From Oceanococcus sp. (lineage in GTDB: Bacteria; Pseudomonadota; Gammaproteobacteria; Nevskiales; Oceanococcaceae): 64,000 nt of DNA. Shown here one piece after another: positions 37,656 through 47,963 of this stretch; the first letter of the stretch is position 1; each line of letters begins with the position of its first letter. The position numbers were made by a program, and so were the translations under genes. The stretch covers positions 1 through 64,000 of the forward strand of contig JASBUL010000125.1 in the NCBI GenBank assembly GCA_030147945.1. Direction: 5' to 3'. The notes below the pieces were generated by a model. That model was given only the letters and a program-made list of their open reading frames with translations. It searched no databases and had not been told where the DNA came from.

Positions 37656-37801
37656 CCCGCGCAGGCTCCATCGGGTTCTGTTGCGGGATATTCCGCCGAT
37701 ATTCGGCTTAATCCGCACACATGCCAAAAACCTTGCCCGGGGGTCCTGCTTGCAGGCCGGTCATGGGGTATGTGGAGGCCCAACCCCATCTGGAGTAAAT
37801 C
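37656..37801 (+). promoter_or_regulatory. rpsB leader, possible S2 autoregulatory RNA
   Basis: A leader of about 145 nt with a hairpin at 37742-37758 (GG-CCTG/CAGG-CC, tetraloop CTTG) and another pairing ATGGGGT (37763-37769) with ACCCCAT (37783-37789) immediately before the GGAG ribosome site. S2 is known to repress rpsB-tsf through its leader in E. coli; equivalence here is inferred. Rest of 37484-37620: only the map promoter region, nothing else seen. Confidence 0.45.
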
Positions 37802-38590
37802 ATGACTCAGGTCACCATGCGTCAGCTGCTGGAAGCCGGCGCGCACTTCGGGCATCGCACCCGTTACTGGAATCCGCAAATGGCGCCGTACATCTTCGGT
37901 GCGCGCAACCGGATTCACATTATCAATCTTGAGCACACCCTGCCGATGCTCAAGGATGCGTACAACCACGCCAGCCGTATCGCCGCCAATGGCGGTCGCA
38001 TCATGTTCGTGGGCACCAAGCGTTCCGCACAGGAAGTGGTTCGCAAGGAAGCCGAACGTTGCGAAATGCCGTACGTGAACCATCGCTGGCTGGGTGGCAT
38101 GCTGACCAACTTCAAGACGGTCAAGCAGTCGATCAAGCGTATGGAAGAACTGGAAGAGCAGATCAAGGATGCTGCCAAGTACAAGTTCTCCAAGAAAGAG
38201 TCGCTGATGATGCAGCGCGAGTACGACAAGCTGAACCGCAGCTTGCAGGGTATTCGCAACATGACCTCGCTGCCCGATGCGCTGTTCATCATTGATGTGG
38301 GCTACGAAAGCATTGCCGTGAAAGAAGCGCGCAAGCTGGGCATTCCGATCATCGCGGTTGTTGACACCAACAACTCGCCGAAGAACGTCGACAGCATCAT
38401 TCCGGGCAACGACGACGCAACGCGTGCCATTTCGGTCTACGCCTCAGCCATTGCCGATGCTGTTCTGGCTGGTCGTGGTTCCGTGACCACCGCACGCAAG
38501 CCCAAGGACGAAGCGCCTGCCGCTGCCGAGCCTGCCGCACCCGCCGCCGAGGCAACCACTGAAACCCCTGCTTCCGAGGAGTCGAAGTAA
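37802..38590 (+). CDS. rpsB: 30S ribosomal protein S2
   Basis: Small-subunit protein S2, needed for S1 binding. 262 residues; [20 protein letters not shown] at the start and [35 protein letters not shown] are diagnostic. The C-terminus has an Ala/Glu/Pro-rich acidic tail (about 235-262) not needed for the fold. The tsf ATG follows the stop directly. Confidence 0.99.
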   Translation: MTQVTMRQLLEAGAHFGHRTRYWNPQMAPYIFGARNRIHIINLEHTLPMLKDAYNHASRIAANGGRIMFVGTKRSAQEVVRKEAERCEMPYVNHRWLGGMLTNFKTVKQSIKRMEELEEQIKDAAKYKFSKKESLMMQREYDKLNRSLQGIRNMTSLPDALFIIDVGYESIAVKEARKLGIPIIAVVDTNNSPKNVDSIIPGNDDATRAISVYASAIADAVLAGRGSVTTARKPKDEAPAAAEPAAPAAEATTETPASEESK

Positions 38591-39475
38591 ATGGCGATTA
38601 CCGCTGCACTGGTTAAAGAACTGCGCGAGCGCTCCGGCGCCGCGATGATGGACTGCAAACGCGCTCTGGAAGCCACCGGTGGCGACGTTGAAGCCGCGCT
38701 GGAGAAAATGCGCAAGGACGGCCAGGCCAAAGCTGACAAGAAAGCCGGTCGTGTGGCTGCCGAAGGTGTGCTGAGCATTGCCGTGGCTGCCGATGGCAAG
38801 CAGGCCGTGATGGTCGAGTACAACAGCGAAACCGACTTCGTGTCCAAGGGCGACGAATTCCAGACGCTGGCTCAGACCGCAGCCGATGTGGCCCTGGCCA
38901 GTGGCAAGACCGATCCGCAGGAGCTGCTGGCCGAGTCGGCCAACGGCCAGACCCTGGACGAAGCCCGCCGTGGTCTGATCTCCAAGCTGGGTGAGAACAT
39001 GAGCCTGCGTCGCGTCGCCAAGCTGGACAGTGCCGGCCAGGTCTTCACCTACCTGCACGGCAGCCGCATCGGTGTGATGGTTGCGCTGGAAGGTGGCAAC
39101 GAAGAGCTGGGCAAGGACATTGCCATGCACGTGGCGGCCAGCGCGCCGGCGCACGTGTCGGCGGATGATGTGCCGGCCGAAGTTCTCGACAAAGAGCGTG
39201 AAATCCTGATTGCCCAGGCTGAAGGCAGTGGCAAACCGCGTGAAATCATCGAAAAGATGGTGGAAGGGCGGGTGCGCAAATACCTGCAGGAAATCACCCT
39301 GGTGGGTCAGCCTTTCGTCAAGGACCCCGACGTCACGGTCGAAAAGCTGCTCGCCGCTGCGGGCGCCAAAGTGACCGGTTTCGTGCGTCTGGAAGTGGGC
39401 GAGGGTATCGAGAAGCAGGAAGCCAACTTCGCTGACGAAGTGGCAGCTCAGGCTGCGGCAGCTGCTGGCGCCTGA
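38591..39475 (+). CDS. tsf: Elongation factor Ts
   Basis: Nucleotide exchange factor for EF-Tu. 294 residues; ALVKELRERSGAAMMDCKRA and the TDFV motif (SETDFVSKGDEF) are intact. It is transcribed with rpsB and ends at the terminator at 39570-39596. Confidence 0.99.
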   Translation: MAITAALVKELRERSGAAMMDCKRALEATGGDVEAALEKMRKDGQAKADKKAGRVAAEGVLSIAVAADGKQAVMVEYNSETDFVSKGDEFQTLAQTAADVALASGKTDPQELLAESANGQTLDEARRGLISKLGENMSLRRVAKLDSAGQVFTYLHGSRIGVMVALEGGNEELGKDIAMHVAASAPAHVSADDVPAEVLDKEREILIAQAEGSGKPREIIEKMVEGRVRKYLQEITLVGQPFVKDPDVTVEKLLAAAGAKVTGFVRLEVGEGIEKQEANFADEVAAQAAAAAGA

Positions 39476-39569
39476 TCCCGCTGTGCGCACGCCGCACATG
39501 ATCGTGTGTGCAGCGTGTGCGTGTTCGCCGATGTGCGGGCAAAATCAGTCATAATAGACAGACGAATCC

Positions 39570-39596
39570 AAGGCCCCGGTTTACGGGGCCTTTTTT
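39570..39596 (+). terminator. Intrinsic terminator after tsf
   Basis: Stem AAGGCCCCG / CGGGGCCTT (39570-39578 with 39584-39592), loop GTTTA, then a run of T to 39596. It separates rpsB-tsf from pyrH, although some readthrough is usual at this locus. Confidence 0.88.
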
Positions 39597-39650
39597 CAGG
39601 CGGCGTTCACGCCCGCCACCATCCATGCTAGGGGATTACCAAGCCAGCTC

Positions 39651-40382
39651 ATGAGCGATCTGCGTTACAAGCGAATTCTTCTGAAATTGAGCGGCGAGGC
39701 CCTGATGGGTGATGCCGAGTACGGTATCTCCCCGGATGTGATGGGGCGTCTTGCGGCGCAGATTGGCGATCTGGTTCAGGCCGGCGCGCAAGTGGCCATC
39801 GTGGTTGGTGGCGGCAACATCTTCCGCGGTGCAGGCCTGGCCGGCGCCGGCATGGATCGCGTTACCGGCGATCACATGGGCATGCTGGCCACCGTGATCA
39901 ACGCTCTGGCCATGCAGGATGCGTTGGAGCGTCACGGCCAGAAATGCCGGGTCATGTCTGCGGTGCGCATCAATCAGGTGTGCGAGGACTACATCCGTCG
40001 CCGGGCCGTGCGTCATCTGGAGAAGGGGCGCATCGTCATCTTTGCCTCCGGCACCGGCAATCCATTTTTTACCACCGATTCCGCAGCCGCCCTGCGCGCG
40101 GTCGAGATCAACGCGGAATTGATGTTGAAAGCGACCAAGGTGGATGGCATATACAACGCCGATCCGGCCAAAGTGCCGGATGCCACGCGATTTGATCGCT
40201 TGAGTTACGACGAGGTTCTGGATCGCCGCCTGGCGGTCATGGATCAAACTGCCATTGTGCTGTGTCGCGACCACAACATGCCGTTGTGTGTGTATGACAT
40301 GACCCAAGATGGCGCTCTGCTCGAGATCCTGCGCGGCGATCGCTCGCTGGGTACCTGGGTAGACAATCAAGACAGCGAATAA
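39651..40382 (+). CDS. pyrH: UMP kinase
   Basis: Phosphorylates UMP to UDP; bacterial amino-acid-kinase type. 243 residues. [14 protein letters not shown] at the start, GGGNIFRG, and [19 protein letters not shown] are diagnostic. It heads the long housekeeping run, 13 bp ahead of frr. Confidence 0.98.
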   Translation: MSDLRYKRILLKLSGEALMGDAEYGISPDVMGRLAAQIGDLVQAGAQVAIVVGGGNIFRGAGLAGAGMDRVTGDHMGMLATVINALAMQDALERHGQKCRVMSAVRINQVCEDYIRRRAVRHLEKGRIVIFASGTGNPFFTTDSAAALRAVEINAELMLKATKVDGIYNADPAKVPDATRFDRLSYDEVLDRRLAVMDQTAIVLCRDHNMPLCVYDMTQDGALLEILRGDRSLGTWVDNQDSE

Positions 40383-40395
40383 CGGGAGAATCGGC

Positions 40396-40953
40396 ATGAT
40401 CGACGACGTCAAGAAAGACGCCAGCAAGCAGATGGCCAAGGCCATTGAAGCGCTGGGTGCCAGCCTGAGAAAAATTCGTACCGGGCGTGCTCATCCCAGT
40501 CTGCTCGACCATGTGATGGTCGAGTACTACGGTGGTGAAGTGCCGATCGGTCAGTGCGCCAACGTAACGGTTGAAGATGGCCGCAGCCTGGCCATCACGC
40601 CGTGGGAGCGCGATATGGTGGGCAAGATTGAAAAAGCCATCATGACCTCTGAACTCGGTCTCAACCCGAACACCGCCGGCACCGTGATTCGTATCACCAT
40701 GCCGCCCTTGACCGAAGAGCGTCGCCGCGATCTGGCCAAGATCATGCGCGGTGAGGGCGAGAGCGCCCGCATCTCCATCCGTAATGCGCGTCGTGACGCC
40801 AATCAGACCCTCAAGGACATGGTCAAGGAGAAGATGATCAGCGAGGACGACGAGCACCGTGGTGAGCAGGAGATTCAGAAGCTGACCGACAAGTACGTCG
40901 CCGAAGTGGAGGCGCTGCTCGACGCCAAGGAAACCGAGATCATGTCGGTTTGA
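40396..40953 (+). CDS. frr: Ribosome recycling factor
   Basis: Splits post-termination ribosomes with EF-G. 185 residues; LRKIRTGRAHPSLLD and the long helical bundle (LTEERRRDLAKIMRGEGESA) are characteristic. The stop overlaps a possible TTG start of uppS. Confidence 0.99.
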   Translation: MIDDVKKDASKQMAKAIEALGASLRKIRTGRAHPSLLDHVMVEYYGGEVPIGQCANVTVEDGRSLAITPWERDMVGKIEKAIMTSELGLNPNTAGTVIRITMPPLTEERRRDLAKIMRGEGESARISIRNARRDANQTLKDMVKEKMISEDDEHRGEQEIQKLTDKYVAEVEALLDAKETEIMSV

Positions 40954-40964
40954 GCAGTCGCCGC

Positions 40965-41699
40965 ATGCAAGACAACACCAGTGTGGCCGGACGTCCGCGC
41001 CACATCGCCATCATCATGGATGGCAACGGGCGCTGGGCGCAGAAGCGCGCCATGCCGAGGACCATGGGGCATCGCGCCGGTGGCAAGGTTGCGCGCAAGA
41101 TCATCGAAGCCTGTGATGCCCGTGGTATTGAGTGCCTGACCCTGTTCGCCTTCAGCACCGAAAACTGGGGGCGACCCAAGCAGGAAGTGGGCGTGCTGAT
41201 GGATCTGTTTCTCAGCACTTTGCGCGAGCGCATGGACGAGTTCCATGAACGTGGTGCGCGTCTGCGTTTCATCGGCGATCGCAGCAGTTTCGCCGAACCC
41301 CTGCGAGCCGAGATGCAGCGCGCCGAAGACCAGACTCTGGGTAATCAGGGGCTGCAGCTCAACGTTGCGGTCAGCTACGGCGGTCGTCAGGACATTGCCG
41401 CGGTAGCCCGGCGCATGGCCGAGCAGGTCCGCGACGGTGAATTGCAGCCTGCCGATATCACCGAGCAGCGCATCGACGCGTCGCTGGCGCTGGGTGACCT
41501 GCCACCGCCGGATCTGTTCATTCGCACCGGCGGGGAGCTGAGAATCAGCAACTTCCTGTTGTGGCAGCTCGCTTACACCGAGCTGTTCTTCACCGATACC
41601 CTGTGGCCGGACTTTGATGAGGCCGCGCTGGATCAGGCGATCGCCGGTTTTGCCGCACGCGAGCGGCGCTTTGGCGGCTTGCCCCAGGCCAACGCCTGA
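40965..41699 (+). CDS. uppS: Undecaprenyl diphosphate synthase
   Basis: Makes the C55 lipid carrier for peptidoglycan and O-antigen. About 244 residues from the ATG at 40965; a TTG at 40950 overlapping the frr stop (TTGA) is the alternative start. HIAIIMDGNGRWAQKR holds the catalytic Asp, with LTLFAFSTENWGRP and the C-terminal DLFIRTGGELRISNFLLWQ. Confidence 0.97.
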   Translation: MQDNTSVAGRPRHIAIIMDGNGRWAQKRAMPRTMGHRAGGKVARKIIEACDARGIECLTLFAFSTENWGRPKQEVGVLMDLFLSTLRERMDEFHERGARLRFIGDRSSFAEPLRAEMQRAEDQTLGNQGLQLNVAVSYGGRQDIAAVARRMAEQVRDGELQPADITEQRIDASLALGDLPPPDLFIRTGGELRISNFLLWQLAYTELFFTDTLWPDFDEAALDQAIAGFAARERRFGGLPQANA

Positions 41700-41707
41700 A
41701 ACCCACG

Positions 41708-42523
41708 ATGCTCAAACAGCGCATCCTTACCGCCGTCATCCTGATACCGCTGGTTTTCGCCGCGCTGTGGTTCCTGCCCAGCGCTGCCGTAGCCTTGATT
41801 GTGGGCGCGTTGATGCTGGCCTGTGCCTGGGAGTGGACCGGATTCATGCGCCTGCGCGGCCACGCACGGGGTGGCTACGTGGTCATCACTGGCGTGTTGC
41901 TGGGGCTGGCGCACCCGGCCTTATGGGGCGGGCAGCTGCTCAAGCCCATGCTTGTGGTGGGCGTGTTGTGGTGGCTGCTGGCGACCGTGTGGGTGCTGAC
42001 TTACCCGGCCGGCTTTCGTGACGGCAAACCCGGTGTGTGGCTGCGTGGCGCGCTGGGCTGGGCTGCGTTGCTGCCCTGCTATGTCGCAATCTGGAATCTG
42101 CATGCCCTGAATCACGGGCGTGAACTTATCTTTTTGCTGCTGTTTCTGGTCTGGGCCACCGATACCGGCGGCTATTTCGCCGGCAAGCGATTTGGCCGTC
42201 ACAAGCTTGCGCCTCTGGTCAGTCCCAACAAGACCTGGGAAGGCCTGGTGGGCGGTGTGCTGCTGGCCATGGCCTTGGCGGCTGCGGCCGGATGTTGGGT
42301 GTTTGAACCACCCAGAGTAATGGCCTTTACGGCATTGGGCCTCGGTGTGGCCCTGGTGTCCGTGATCGGTGACCTGACGATCAGCATGTTCAAACGCCAG
42401 TGCGGGATCAAGGACACCGGCAAGCTGTTTCCTGGTCATGGTGGCGCTCTGGATCGACTCGACAGCCTGCTGTCCGCAGCGCCGATCATGTTCGTCGCCT
42501 ACATGTATCTGGTGGCGAGTTGA
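41708..42523 (+). CDS. cdsA: Phosphatidate cytidylyltransferase
   Basis: Makes CDP-diacylglycerol from CTP and phosphatidate in the inner membrane. 271 residues with about eight transmembrane helices and the CTP-transferase signature near the C-terminus ([20 protein letters not shown]). The stop overlaps dxr (TGATG). Confidence 0.97.
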   Translation: MLKQRILTAVILIPLVFAALWFLPSAAVALIVGALMLACAWEWTGFMRLRGHARGGYVVITGVLLGLAHPALWGGQLLKPMLVVGVLWWLLATVWVLTYPAGFRDGKPGVWLRGALGWAALLPCYVAIWNLHALNHGRELIFLLLFLVWATDTGGYFAGKRFGRHKLAPLVSPNKTWEGLVGGVLLAMALAAAAGCWVFEPPRVMAFTALGLGVALVSVIGDLTISMFKRQCGIKDTGKLFPGHGGALDRLDSLLSAAPIMFVAYMYLVAS

Positions 42524-43713
42524 TGCAGCAACTGGTGATTCTTGGTGCGACCGGCACGATCGGCCGCAATACCCTGGATGTCGCGGCGCGCCATCCCGAT
42601 CGAATTCAGATTCTTGGGGTGTCGGCACGTCGCGATGAAGACGGCTTGTTCGCCATCTGTCAGACGCATCAGGTGCCCTGGGCCGCCATGGCCGACGAAC
42701 AGGCGGCCGCAAGCCTGCAGCAGCGCGTGCGAGAGGCGGGGCTGGCAACCCGCGTGCTTGCCGGCGCGCAAGGTCTGTGTGAGCTGGCCAGCCTGGCCGA
42801 AGCGACAACCGTGATGGCCGCCGTGGTTGGCGCCGCCGGGCTGTTGCCGACGCTTGCGGCGGTACAGGCCGACAAACGGGTGCTGCTCGCCACTAAGGAA
42901 GCCCTGGTGATGAGCGGGCAGGTCTTCATGGATGCCTTGCGCCACAGTCGCGGCGAACTTTTGCCGATTGACAGTGAACATAACGCGATCTTTCAGTGTC
43001 TACCTCCGGGCAGCCATTGCGGCCAGACACCGCGTGGTGTGCGGCGTTTGATTCTGACCGCATCCGGCGGGCCGTTTCGAAGTTTGCCGATGGAGGCCTT
43101 TGCCACGGTGACGCCGGCTCAGGCCGTCGCCCACCCGAACTGGACGATGGGGCAGAAAATTTCTGTGGATTCCGCAACCATGATGAACAAGGGACTGGAG
43201 CTGATCGAAGCCGCGCGGCTTTTTGATCTGCCGTCCGCGCGCATTGATGTTTTGCTGCATCCGCAAAGTGTTATTCATTCGCTGGTTGAATACGACGACG
43301 CGTCGTTCCTGGCCCAGATCGGCTCGCCTGACATGCGCATTCCCATCGCCCATGCGCTGGCCTGGCCGGAGCGCTTTGAATCTGGCGCGGCCTCGGTGGA
43401 TCTGACCGAAGTGGCGCGGATGGATTTCGAAGCCGCCGATCTGGCGCGCTTCCCGAGTCTGCGTTTGGCCCGTGAGTCGCTGGAGGCCGGGGGCGCTGCA
43501 CCGGCTGTGCTCAATGCCGCCAACGAAATTGCGGTCGAAGCGTTTCTGCACGAGCAGGCGGCGTTTCTGGATATTGCAGCCTGCGTTGAAAATACCCTGG
43601 AGGCGATGGATTCGGCCGGTCTGGCGGAGCCCACCTGCATTGATTCGGTGCTGGCGGCCGATGCCTGGGCGCGGCGTCATGCCGCGCAGCACCTCGGAGT
43701 GGCCCATGCTTGA
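42523..43713 (+). CDS. dxr: 1-deoxy-D-xylulose 5-phosphate reductoisomerase
   Basis: Second step of the MEP isoprenoid pathway. 396 residues from the ATG at 42523; the longer open frame lies inside cdsA. NADPH motif [13 protein letters not shown]; metal/substrate motifs [26 protein letters not shown] and [18 protein letters not shown]. It sits after cdsA, as in Pseudomonas, rather than after frr as in E. coli. Confidence 0.98.
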   Translation: MQQLVILGATGTIGRNTLDVAARHPDRIQILGVSARRDEDGLFAICQTHQVPWAAMADEQAAASLQQRVREAGLATRVLAGAQGLCELASLAEATTVMAAVVGAAGLLPTLAAVQADKRVLLATKEALVMSGQVFMDALRHSRGELLPIDSEHNAIFQCLPPGSHCGQTPRGVRRLILTASGGPFRSLPMEAFATVTPAQAVAHPNWTMGQKISVDSATMMNKGLELIEAARLFDLPSARIDVLLHPQSVIHSLVEYDDASFLAQIGSPDMRIPIAHALAWPERFESGAASVDLTEVARMDFEAADLARFPSLRLARESLEAGGAAPAVLNAANEIAVEAFLHEQAAFLDIAACVENTLEAMDSAGLAEPTCIDSVLAADAWARRHAAQHLGVAHA

Positions 43714-45061
43714 GGTGCTTTGGTCGGCCGGTGCCTTCGTCGTCGCGGTCGGCTTCCTGGTGGCGTTTCACGAGTTTGGCCACTTCTGGGTTGCGCGACG
43801 CTGTGGCGTCAAGGTGCTGCGATATTCCATAGGCTTCGGGCCGGTGGTGGCGCGTCGGCATGGCCGTGACGGCGTCGAATACGCGCTTTCGGCCATCCCG
43901 CTGGGTGGTTACGTCAAAATGCTCGACGAGCGCGAAGGCGATGTGCCTGAAGGGCAGAAGGACGAGGCCTTTAACCGCAAGTCAGTGGCGCAGCGCATTG
44001 CGATCGTCGCAGCCGGACCGCTGGCCAACTTCCTGTTTGCCATCGTCGCCTACTGGGCCATGTTCGTCATCGGCCAGGACGGTCTTCGTCCGGTGATTGG
44101 TCCGGTGGCGGAGCAAACCCGCGCCGCCAGTGCCGGTTTGCAACAGGGCGATGAAGTGCTGTCCCTGAACGGACGCGACATCGCAGTGTGGGATGAGCTG
44201 CGTCCACAGTTGCTGGATGCTGCCTTGAGCCAGCAGAGCGTGCCCTTGTCGGTGCGCCGTGCCGACGGACAAGTCGAGCAGTTGAGCCTCAATCTGCGCG
44301 GCGTCAGCGTGGACCCGCAGGACGTGTTTGATCAGATTGGTATCGTGCTGCCACGTTTCGAGTATGCGGCGGTCATCGGTGCGGTGGTTCCGGGTGAGGC
44401 GGCCGAGCGTGCCGGGCTGGAGCCTGGGGATCGCATCCTGCGCCTCAATGGCGTGGCGATTCAGAGCTGGCAGCAGCTGCGCGACTGGGTGCGTGAACAC
44501 CCGGGTGAGATCGTGCGTGTGGATTACCAGCGTGAGGGCCAGAATCTGAGCCTGGAAATGCCGCTCGGTCTGCACGACGACAATGGCCACATGATCGGCC
44601 GCTTTGGCGCTGGCGTGGCAGCTCAACCGGAACTGTGGCAGGATTTGCAAGTTGACTGGCGTCTGTCGCCTTGGGCGGCGGTTCCGGCCGCAGTGAGTCA
44701 GACTGCCGACATGTCGGTGCTGACACTGCAGATGCTGGCCCGCATGGTGACGGGCGATGTATCGGTACGCAACATCAGCGGACCGCTGCATATCGCTGAA
44801 TATGCCGGGGCCACCGCAGCGGTGGGTGTCGTGGCATTTTTGAGCTTTCTGGCCGTCATCAGCATCAGCCTCGGGGTTCTCAATTTGCTGCCCATTCCGG
44901 TTCTGGATGGTGGGCATCTGTTGTATTACCTCGTGGAATGGCTGAAAGGTTCGCCGGTGTCCGAGCGGGTCCAGCTGATGGGGCAACAAGTGGGTATGGC
45001 CGCACTGCTCATGTTGATGAGCGTGGCTTTTTATAACGACATAGTTCGACTGGTCGGGTGA
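43706..45061 (+). CDS. rseP: RseP/site-2 intramembrane zinc protease
   Basis: Inner-membrane protease that cleaves RseA-type anti-sigma factors and remnant signal peptides. 451 residues from the ATG at 43706, overlapping dxr by 8 bp. Zinc motif HEFGH (His22, Glu23, His26), two periplasmic PDZ domains (about 110-290), and the third ligand in [16 protein letters not shown] near the C-terminus. Confidence 0.97.
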   Translation: MLEVLWSAGAFVVAVGFLVAFHEFGHFWVARRCGVKVLRYSIGFGPVVARRHGRDGVEYALSAIPLGGYVKMLDEREGDVPEGQKDEAFNRKSVAQRIAIVAAGPLANFLFAIVAYWAMFVIGQDGLRPVIGPVAEQTRAASAGLQQGDEVLSLNGRDIAVWDELRPQLLDAALSQQSVPLSVRRADGQVEQLSLNLRGVSVDPQDVFDQIGIVLPRFEYAAVIGAVVPGEAAERAGLEPGDRILRLNGVAIQSWQQLRDWVREHPGEIVRVDYQREGQNLSLEMPLGLHDDNGHMIGRFGAGVAAQPELWQDLQVDWRLSPWAAVPAAVSQTADMSVLTLQMLARMVTGDVSVRNISGPLHIAEYAGATAAVGVVAFLSFLAVISISLGVLNLLPIPVLDGGHLLYYLVEWLKGSPVSERVQLMGQQVGMAALLMLMSVAFYNDIVRLVG

Positions 45062-45104
45062 TGGACGAGGCGGCGTCTTGCGCCGTCACGCGACGTTAAA
45101 GGGA

Positions 45105-47402
45105 ATGCGAGTGTTAAAGCGCTTTGGTCTGTTCGGGGCCCTCATGCTGATTCACGGTTTGGCAGCGGCAATTGCCCCGTTTCAGATTGAGGACATCAGC
45201 ACCCAGGGTTTGCAGCGTCTGGAACCGGATACGGTGTTGTCGTATCTGCCGTTGTCGGTCGGTGACCAGCTCAATGAGGCGAGCAGCCAGCAGGCACTGC
45301 GCGCGCTGTACAACACCGGTTTGTTTCAGAACGTGGTCTTCCTGCGCGAGGGCGGCACGCTCATTGTGCGTGTCGAGGAGCGCCCCGCCATCGTGTCCTT
45401 CGAAATCGAGGGCAACGACAAGGTCGGCGGCGACGAACTCGACCAGGCGCTGGCCGACGCCGGTCTGACACCGGGCGAGCTGTTCCGTCAGTCGCTGCTT
45501 GATCAGGTCAAGCAGGAAATGCAGCGCCAGTACTATGCCAACGGTTTCTATGGCGTCAGTGTCGAGGCCACCGTCACCGAGCTGGACAACAACCGTGTCA
45601 GCATCAAGATCGAGGTGGAAGAGGGTAAGCCGGCCAAGATCAAGTCGATCAATATCGTGGGCAATCAGGCCTTTGACGACGAAACCTTGCTGGATGCGTT
45701 TGAATTGTCGCCAAGCCAGGCCTGGCGGCTGTTCCAGTCCGATGACAACTATTCCAAGCAGAAGCTGCTGGGCGATCTGGAAGGACTCAGCTCTTTCTAC
45801 ATGGACCGTGGTTACCTGCGTTTTGATGTGCCGTCGGTTCAGGTTTCGCTGAGCCCGGACAAGCGTGATATCTACATCACCATCAACGTGTCCGAAGGCG
45901 AGCCCTATCTGGTTGAAGGGGTCAAATTCTCCGGTGAACTGATTCTCAGCGAGGAGTATCTGCGCCAGCTGGTGCTGGTGCGTGAGGACGATACCTTCTC
46001 GCGGCGTCTGGCGACTCAGTCGGCTGAATACATGGAAGGATCGCTGGCCAACGTGGGCTACGCCTTTGCCAAGGTCAACCCGATGCCGGAGCTGAGCGAA
46101 GACGAGCAGAAGGTCACGGTGAACTTCAACGTGGTGCCCGGCAAACGCACCTACGTGCGCCAGATCACCTTCTCCGGCAATCTCAAGACCAACGATGAAA
46201 CCCTGCGGCGCGAAATGCGTCAGCTGGAAGGCGCGGTGTTCTCGCGCAATCAGGTCGAGCGCTCACGCACGCGTATCGCCCGTCTGGCCTTTATCCAGGA
46301 GGCCACGGTTGACACCATTCCGGTGCCGGGCAGCGATGACCTGGTGGACGTCGCGTTCACCGTGGAAGAACGTCCGCCTGGTTCGGTGCAGTTTGGTGTT
46401 GGTTTCTCCGGTTCGCAAGGCTTCCTGGTCAACGGCAGTCTGACCCACACCAACTTCCTGGGCACCGGCAACCGCGTGTCGCTGGAACTGGAGAACAATC
46501 AGATCGCCGACACCATCAGCGTCAGCTGGACCGACCCCTATGCCACGCCGGATGGCATATCGCGTACGGTGGCCGCGTTCTACCGCAAATCCGAAGGGGT
46601 GATTCGCTACTCCTCCGGTTTTGATTCCAACTCGATCGGTTCGTCGCTGACCTATGGCATTCCGATCAGTGAGTACTCCAGCTTCCGCCTCGGTCTGGGG
46701 ATCGAAGAAACCTCGATCAACACCTTCGCCACGGCGACGGCCGATGAAGTGCTGCGCTTTGTCGCCGAGAATGGCAGCAACTTCACCACCTACGAGTTCC
46801 GCACCGGTTTCGGACGTGACACGCGTAACCGCACCATTTTTGCGACCCGCGGTTCGCTCAATCGGCTCAACCTGGATCTGGTCCTGCCCGGCAGCGACAT
46901 CGAGTTTTACAAGGCCTCCTACCAGCTGCAGCATTATCAGCCGCTGTTCCGTGGCGTGTTTGCCGAAATCAACGCCAATATCGGCTATATCGAAAATTAC
47001 GGCGATACCACAACCGTGCCGCCGTACGAGCATTTCTTCGCCGGTGGTACCGGCACCGTGCGTGGTTTCCGCTCCGGCTCGCTGGGCCCGCGCGACACCC
47101 CGTACAACAATGCCTTCGGTGGCAAGTTGCGCACCACCGTGCAGACCAATATCGTGATTCCCACGCCGCTGGAAAGCGACAACAAGACCACGCGTCTGTC
47201 GGTGTTCTATGACATCGGCAACGTGTTCGCCGAGCCGAGCGACTGGGAATATGACGAACTGCGCAGTTCGGCCGGTCTGGCTTTCGAATGGTTCACGCCG
47301 TTCCTGGGCCTGCTTGAGCTCAGCTACGCGTTCCCGATCGAAACCGACCCGAGCATCGATCGTGAAGACCGCTTCCAGATCAATTTCGGCGGCGGCTTCT
47401 AA
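45105..47402 (+). CDS. bamA: Outer membrane assembly factor BamA
   Basis: Central Bam component that inserts beta-barrels. About 765 residues: signal peptide, five POTRA domains (about 25-415), and a 16-strand barrel with VRGFRSGSLGPRD in the lid-lock loop; the C-terminus ends INFGGGF. Start: the ATG at 45105 directly follows AAAGGGA, too close for that ribosome site, whereas a GTG at 45111 has ideal spacing and gives MLKRFGLFGALML; the GTG may be the true start. The frame back to 45078 is unlikely. Confidence 0.97.
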   Translation: MRVLKRFGLFGALMLIHGLAAAIAPFQIEDISTQGLQRLEPDTVLSYLPLSVGDQLNEASSQQALRALYNTGLFQNVVFLREGGTLIVRVEERPAIVSFEIEGNDKVGGDELDQALADAGLTPGELFRQSLLDQVKQEMQRQYYANGFYGVSVEATVTELDNNRVSIKIEVEEGKPAKIKSINIVGNQAFDDETLLDAFELSPSQAWRLFQSDDNYSKQKLLGDLEGLSSFYMDRGYLRFDVPSVQVSLSPDKRDIYITINVSEGEPYLVEGVKFSGELILSEEYLRQLVLVREDDTFSRRLATQSAEYMEGSLANVGYAFAKVNPMPELSEDEQKVTVNFNVVPGKRTYVRQITFSGNLKTNDETLRREMRQLEGAVFSRNQVERSRTRIARLAFIQEATVDTIPVPGSDDLVDVAFTVEERPPGSVQFGVGFSGSQGFLVNGSLTHTNFLGTGNRVSLELENNQIADTISVSWTDPYATPDGISRTVAAFYRKSEGVIRYSSGFDSNSIGSSLTYGIPISEYSSFRLGLGIEETSINTFATATADEVLRFVAENGSNFTTYEFRTGFGRDTRNRTIFATRGSLNRLNLDLVLPGSDIEFYKASYQLQHYQPLFRGVFAEINANIGYIENYGDTTTVPPYEHFFAGGTGTVRGFRSGSLGPRDTPYNNAFGGKLRTTVQTNIVIPTPLESDNKTTRLSVFYDIGNVFAEPSDWEYDELRSSAGLAFEWFTPFLGLLELSYAFPIETDPSIDREDRFQINFGGGF

Positions 47403-47456
47403 ACCATTGACACACAGGGCCGCACTGACGGCTACACAAGACGTATGAGGATAGAC

Positions 47457-47960
47457 ATGAAACGCACTTCCCTGATTGGCCTGATCATGACCGCGAGCCT
47501 GCTGTTCAGCGGCGCGGCCAGTGCCGATGTGCGCATCGCCGTAATCAATGCGGGCCAGCTGGTAACCAGCTCGCCGCAGTTCAAGTCGGCTGAAGAAGCC
47601 ATGCGCAAGGAGTTCGAAACCCGCGCCAAGAAGCTGGAAAGCGATGTGAAAGCGCTGGCGGCCGAGTTCGAAACCTTCAAGCGTGATGCCGACATCATGT
47701 CCAACGCCGAGCGCTCGCAGAAAGAAAAAGAGCTGACCACCCGGCGGATTGATACCGCGCAGGCCGAGCGTCAGTTCAAGGAAGACTTCGCCACGCGTCG
47801 TCAGGAGCTGTTCCAGAATGTGCTGGCCGACATCACCAGCGTGATCGAAAAGGTCGCCAAGGAAGGCAAGTACGACATCGTGCTGCAGGATCCGGTCTAC
47901 GCGGCGGACAACATCGACATCACCGAAACTGTGCTCAAGCGCCTGCAGAAGGGCAAATAA
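47457..47960 (+). CDS. skp: Periplasmic chaperone Skp/OmpH
   Basis: Trimeric holdase for unfolded outer-membrane proteins. 167 residues from the ATG at 47457, which has TGAGGA at good spacing; an ATG at 47445 overlaps that ribosome site. Signal peptide to SAASADV-like cleavage (GAASA), then the short beta base (VRIAVINAGQLV) and a long coiled-coil tentacle rich in Lys/Glu (about 45-115). Confidence 0.95.
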   Translation: MKRTSLIGLIMTASLLFSGAASADVRIAVINAGQLVTSSPQFKSAEEAMRKEFETRAKKLESDVKALAAEFETFKRDADIMSNAERSQKEKELTTRRIDTAQAERQFKEDFATRRQELFQNVLADITSVIEKVAKEGKYDIVLQDPVYAADNIDITETVLKRLQKGK

Positions 47961-47963
47961 GCC

